From an uncultured Bacteriovoracaceae bacterium (GTDB lineage Bacteria; Bdellovibrionota; Bacteriovoracia; Bacteriovoracales; Bacteriovoracaceae): a DNA stretch of 43,046 bases. This document shows, piece after piece, positions 40,401 through 43,046 of this stretch. The stretch covers positions 1 to 43,046 of the forward strand of contig CALHLC010000049.1 in assembly GCA_938034385.1 (NCBI GenBank). The letters are read 5' to 3'. The position numbers and the translations under genes were made by a program. The stretch's first letter is position 1. Each line of letters opens with the position of its first letter. Under the pieces are notes generated by a model. It was not told where the DNA came from. It did not search any database and saw nothing but the letters and a program-made list of their open reading frames with translations.

Positions 40401-42667
40401 CATGGTCATCTGTTACAAGAACAGATAATTGTAATGCCATTGATCATTATGAATTAGCTATTGGTTATGATGATGATGCTGATGGTTTTGATGTAGGTGA
40501 TGCAGAAAATCTTATGAGCTTTAAAACAGTTCCTGGTGGAGATATTACTTCTCAGTATCAAATGGTAAATGGTGTTGATGGGTTTAATTTTACTCTTGTT
40601 GCAGGTTTTGATTATTATATAAGTGCAAAAGTTTATGATAAAGCTGGAAACGTATCTACTATTTTTAGTGCATCTACTCCTTTTAGTTTTGCTGTTGATA
40701 ATACTCCTCCTGTACCTACTATAACGACAACTTCTCCAAATCCAGTGAATACTCCAACTTTTCCTATCACCATAACATTTTCAGAGGATGTTAGTGGGTT
40801 TACTGTTTCAGATTTATTTATAAATAATGGTACGGCAAGTAACTTTGCTGGTGGACCAACTGTATTTACTGCAGATATAAGTGCATCAAACTTTGGTACA
40901 GTTTCAGTTGATATTCCTCTTGGAGCAGCTCAAGACGCTGCCGGGAATCCAAGTACTGCGGCTACTCAGTTTACAATTATGTATGCTTCTACTGAACCAA
41001 TGAAAACTGTATGGCAAACATCTGGTGCAAATGAAACGATAACTTTGCCATTTGTTAATGGCGGAACTTATGATCTTCTTATTGATTGGGGAGATGGATC
41101 TCCTGATAGCGTAGTAACATCTGGAAATGATCCAAATCGAATCCATACTTATGCCACTGCAGGTTCATATACAGTTACAATGTATGGAATAGCTACTCAT
41201 TGGAGATTTAATAATGGTGGAGACAAGTTAAAAATATTTTCAGTTACAGATCTTGGAGATATGGGTTGGGTAAACCTCTATGGAGCTTTCTATGGATGTA
41301 GTAATCTAACAAGTGTTAGTGGAGGAAAAACTGGCAATGTTACGAACATGGCCAATATGTTTAGAGCGGCAGCGATTATTAATCCAGATACAAGTAGTTA
41401 TGACACTTCCAAAGTAACGACCATGCATGCAATGTTTTATCAATCTCCATTTGCAAATCCAGATACTTCTGGATGGGATACTTCGAAGGTAGTTAGTATG
41501 GCATATATGTTTGGATACGCAAAAGCTGCAAATCCTGATACTTCTGGATGGGATACTTCAAGTGTTACAGATATGTATTACTTATTTTATGATGCTGAGA
41601 CGGCTAACCCTGATGTTTCAGGATGGGATGTTTCTAAAGTTACAGAATTTACAGGTATCTTTGGAAATGCCGATGTTGCTAATCCTAATGTAACAAATTG
41701 GAATGTATCAAATGGTGTGAATTTTACGAGTATGTTTTATAGAGCACCTGTTGCTCAACCAAATACAAGCTTATGGAATACTGCAAAAGCTGTAAGTATG
41801 TCGAATATGTTCAATGGAGCAACTGTTGCTAATCCAGATACTTCTGGATGGGATACATCGAAAGTTACCACAATGTTAAGTATGTTTGCTTATGCTCCAG
41901 CTGCTAATCCAGATACTAGTGGTTGGGATACGTCGAAAGTAAATAATATGCAGAATATGTTCCTTGGAGCAACAAGTGCTAATCCAGATACTTCAGGTTG
42001 GGATACTTCTTTAGTGACTACGATGAATCAAATGTTTTATAATGCCTCTAGTGCTAGTCCGGATACTAGTGGTTGGAATACTGCCAAAGTTACAAACATG
42101 AATAGAATGTTTAGAAATGCAACAAGTGCTAACCCAAATACAAGTGGTTGGGATACAGCTAAAGTTACAACTATGCATGAGATGTTTTATAATGCTGTAA
42201 GTGTAACCCCTGATACTTCTGGTTGGGATACATCTCTTGTTACAAAAATGAGACATATGTTTTATAAATGTGGTTCAGCAAATCCGGATACGTCTGGCTG
42301 GAATACGGCAAATGTTAATGATATGTATGGAATGTTTAATAGAGCAGGTAGTGCAAACCCAGATACATCTGGTTGGGATACTAGTAAAGTAACTAATATG
42401 TATACGATGTTTTATAAGGCAGGTAGTGCAAATCCGGATACCTCTGGTTGGGATGTAGGTCTTGTTACAAACTTTAATTATATCTTCTATCAAGCGTATT
42501 CGCTATCTAACCTGAACTATAGTAACTTTTTAATAATGGTTGATAATACGACTACAATGACTAATTTGATTACTAGATCGCATTCTAAATATCAGCCTGG
42601 AGCAGTTGCTGCAAGAAATGCCTTGATTGCAGATGGTTGGAATATTGTGGATTTAGGTCCTGAATAG
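37403..42667 (+). CDS. Giant lipoprotein with Fn3/Ig-like stalk and 15 BspA/DUF285 repeats
   Basis: 1754 residues, GTG start with AAAGGTGG 7 bases upstream. The lipobox is Leu-Val-Ser-Cys (Cys18). Residues ~1-1093 are colinear with the 25007 protein: the same Fn3-like units, Ig-like domain and A-B-A-B modules with acidic DDDADGFD loops. An Ig-like domain follows (~1098-1194: TTTSPNPVN, DVSGFTVSDLFINNG), then the PKD-like cap typical of BspA surface proteins (LLIDWGDGSPDSV, HTYATAGSYTVTMYG). Residues 1327-1701 are 15 repeats of 25 aa, consensus NPDTSGWDTSKVTNMxxMF. BspA relatives bind fibronectin or other bacteria. Likely a surface adhesin on a long stalk. It sits downstream of motAB-PilZ with its own promoter. 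Confidence 0.88.
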   Translation: MVKSKILILMMSLFLVSCVGTIEDNGEVDKSTVNDPVQDFAFSGIESGLWVSNTKASVRFRPAVGGSGNFRYQLQDEGGNVLTADNGGNMVKDSNGLYHLTTSGFPSGTTHRLLVRAIDIDRDVADTNSIYYEINLPSDLYPDFDGIDRCEPFPGGNGQNQLNVFWNKGGIYPNGLFGNLPHSVGSYRIYYCEKSEGTDCLETSSPQRGVMTILNATQEQATVAGLSANTDYYFRVTAVTEGDPADPTSQLEENNIEFSECKTQIASGPIVFSGIEDVILANGENGINEATAHWSPATGGYVGYKLFYHPVIDANSTFNYLDPNIQSITILDPLAISQAMIGLDSFTYHAFLMKACPDLIGDPTCGAGNDANGTFIIKQTKPPIAVFAGIDNATNDVTNPSNVYLNFVPADTSTGGIFDEYRVIISDGTNDYDITDSNATNKLGDIYGAAGPDYADLYLDGFVPSNITSTFAKLNGLKPGVIYQADVQAWVDRTSPLPISGGNISIEYGSQTTVPVAVSNDDTTPPLAAGMTVTPPSGILVENDVLTLVLTYNESLVITGQPRIGIDVGGVTKYADMVSNTLNSLTFEYTVVAGDNDLDGIAFDTNAVSLNGGSIADLSGNNANLNFVGVAPVVSAIFVDTTPPNPPTNITFSKPWLSSVIIDQTATWTNPTSDFSFAEIGVGSAGSGVANAVAFTTASSTNTHAFPNINASLTECFQEYQVVVRSVDAAGLKSSIASSIATFKYDATAPQTPTTSLIGNTSDIFVANEASWTAVTDSCSLDHYEIAIGRDDDADGFGSDDINNTLDWTEIPGGTATTQYKAQSGVDGMTFSLNAVDDFYVTIRAVDEAGNYSAPGSSAPWKVDIAGPSTPTNLAIATQWVSGALPVASPSVSWTNPTEPDFDHIEIALGTNIGDEDLEAMLNIGTFTSHTWTGLNSIVECNHNYPKILAYDDIGNPSIAATDPNVWFAHDNTAPTMTGGDIDISAGGEDLATNKAPLATWSSVTRTDNCNAIDHYELAIGYDDDADGFDVGDAENLMSFKTVPGGDITSQYQMVNGVDGFNFTLVAGFDYYISAKVYDKAGNVSTIFSASTPFSFAVDNTPPVPTITTTSPNPVNTPTFPITITFSEDVSGFTVSDLFINNGTASNFAGGPTVFTADISASNFGTVSVDIPLGAAQDAAGNPSTAATQFTIMYASTEPMKTVWQTSGANETITLPFVNGGTYDLLIDWGDGSPDSVVTSGNDPNRIHTYATAGSYTVTMYGIATHWRFNNGGDKLKIFSVTDLGDMGWVNLYGAFYGCSNLTSVSGGKTGNVTNMANMFRAAAIINPDTSSYDTSKVTTMHAMFYQSPFANPDTSGWDTSKVVSMAYMFGYAKAANPDTSGWDTSSVTDMYYLFYDAETANPDVSGWDVSKVTEFTGIFGNADVANPNVTNWNVSNGVNFTSMFYRAPVAQPNTSLWNTAKAVSMSNMFNGATVANPDTSGWDTSKVTTMLSMFAYAPAANPDTSGWDTSKVNNMQNMFLGATSANPDTSGWDTSLVTTMNQMFYNASSASPDTSGWNTAKVTNMNRMFRNATSANPNTSGWDTAKVTTMHEMFYNAVSVTPDTSGWDTSLVTKMRHMFYKCGSANPDTSGWNTANVNDMYGMFNRAGSANPDTSGWDTSKVTNMYTMFYKAGSANPDTSGWDVGLVTNFNYIFYQAYSLSNLNYSNFLIMVDNTTTMTNLITRSHSKYQPGAVAARNALIADGWNIVDLGPE
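41381..42505 (+). repeat. 15 tandem 75-bp coding repeats (BspA/DUF285)
   Basis: Units start every 75 bases from 41381 to 42431 without a single phase change. Each encodes Asn-Pro-Asp-Thr-Ser-Gly-Trp-Asp-Thr-Ser-Lys-Val plus a Met-x-x-Met-Phe segment. Units 4-6 are the most diverged (NPNVTNWNVSNG, QPNTSLWNTAKA). DNA identity between units is lower than protein identity, so the array is not a recent expansion. Confidence 0.93.
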
Positions 42668-42691
42668 AATAAAGCATTTCATTTAAATACC

Positions 42692-42726
42692 AAAAGGCGA
42701 GAAAATCAGTTTTCTTGCCTTTTTTG
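42692..42726 (+). terminator. Rho-independent terminator after giant lipoprotein gene 3
   Basis: AAAAGGCGAGAAAA pairs with TTTTCTTGCCTTTT (one G-T pair) around a TCAG loop and runs into T-rich sequence. Confidence 0.93.
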
Positions 42727-42770
42727 TTTTAGGAAGATTTTTCCTGTTTTCTAAAAAATATTCTTCTCAA

Positions 42771-42797
42771 TTAAGCTAAATGATTTTTTCACGATAA
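42771..42797 (+). promoter_or_regulatory. Sigma-28 (FliA)-like promoter of the right-edge gene
   Basis: TTAA (42771-42774), 15 bases, then CACGATAA (42790-42797), six of eight bases matching GCCGATAA. It lies just after the terminator and 28 bases before the ATG at 42825. Confidence 0.6.
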
Positions 42798-42824
42798 GTA
42801 ATCAGACCATAACGGAGATTATTT

Positions 42825-43046
42825 ATGAAGTTAATATTACTTAGTTTGTTTTTTGTATCAACGTATTCATTTTCCAAAAGCCTGGTAGTGACCAGTGTTC
42901 AAGAAAAAGTAGATGTATTTGTTAAAAACTCAGATACGAATAAGTTAGTAAAGATTGGGGTTACTCCTTTAAAGATAAACTATTCAGAGATTGTAGATAA
43001 TTACTCTCGAAGTGATAACTTCATGCTTGTTATGCAGAAAGAAAAG
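42825..43046 (+). CDS. Exported protein with PEGA-like start (3' truncated by window edge)
   Basis: The first 74 codons of a gene cut by the window end. ATG at 42825 with CGGAG 7 bases upstream. The signal peptide is MKLILLSLFFVSTYSFS without a lipobox Cys, so probably periplasmic. The following segment VTSVQEKVDVFVKN and IGVTPLKI resembles the start of a PEGA domain (surface-layer/extracytoplasmic beta fold). Only the N-terminus is visible, so function cannot be given. Its FliA-like promoter groups it with the giant lipoproteins. Confidence 0.72.
   Translation, partial: MKLILLSLFFVSTYSFSKSLVVTSVQEKVDVFVKNSDTNKLVKIGVTPLKINYSEIVDNYSRSDNFMLVMQKEK

Noticed and set aside
42011-42493. Two open frames antisense to the DUF285 repeats
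   Set aside because: Their repetitive His/Ile/Cys-rich products are by-products of the 75-bp coding repeat on the plus strand.
41381-42505. Regular 75-bp array considered as a CRISPR or other DNA-level repeat
   Set aside because: The period is a multiple of three, the repeats are coding, and there are no identical repeats with unique spacers.

Overview
The window looks like a chromosomal segment of an AT-rich, motile Gram-negative bacterium of the Bdellovibrionota / former Deltaproteobacteria, most likely close to the Bacteriovoracales (Halobacteriovorax type). This rests on lysine-rich low-GC coding, many exported lipoproteins with Thr/Ser-rich linkers, the tuf - tRNA-Trp - secE - nusG order, and an EF-G that resembles the spirochaete/planctomycete/delta (spd) EF-G2 group. 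The assignment is inference from gene content; no marker phylogeny could be run.

Layout. (1) 1-301 is the 3' end of tuf with its terminator. (2) 452-8182 is an accessory block inserted into the usual tuf-trnW-secE neighbourhood. It holds three small related lipoproteins, a secreted LAS-type metallopeptidase, tRNA-Trp, a secreted papain-like cysteine peptidase, a c-type cytochrome-like lipoprotein, a DUF2914 membrane protein and exonuclease III. (3) 8342-21114 is the transcription/translation supercluster secE-nusG-rplK-rplA-rplJ-rplL-rpoB-rpoC-rpsL-rpsG. It carries an L10 leader, a candidate L1 operator, a 15-bp hairpin between rplL and rpoB, and a terminator after rpsG. NusG and L10 have unusual acidic extensions. 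(4) 21186-24091 is an SPFH/prohibitin-like gene followed at once by a divergent fusA. (5) 24092-25006 is a 915-bp gap with two terminators and what looks like a decayed transposase 3' end on the minus strand.

(6) 25007-43046 is the most interesting part. Giant lipoprotein genes (1549, 1568 and 1754 aa) surround a motA-motB-PilZ operon. The first and third giants are colinear paralogues over about 1093 residues and then switch to unrelated C-terminal modules. One ends in an unrecognised beta-rich domain. The other ends in an Ig-like domain plus 15 perfectly phased 25-residue BspA/DUF285 repeats. The second giant is built of ASH/choice-of-anchor-D-like repeats. Upstream of both paralogues and of the partial gene at the right edge is the same element, TTAAG-N14 followed by an eight-base box resembling GCCGATAA. 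This matches the sigma-28/FliA promoter layout.

How it may work together (inference): a FliA-controlled, motile-phase module would couple flagellar stators (MotAB), a membrane-anchored c-di-GMP receptor (REC-like, 4 TM, PilZ) that could brake the motor, and very large surface lipoproteins with exchangeable tips that could mediate contact with prey or surfaces.
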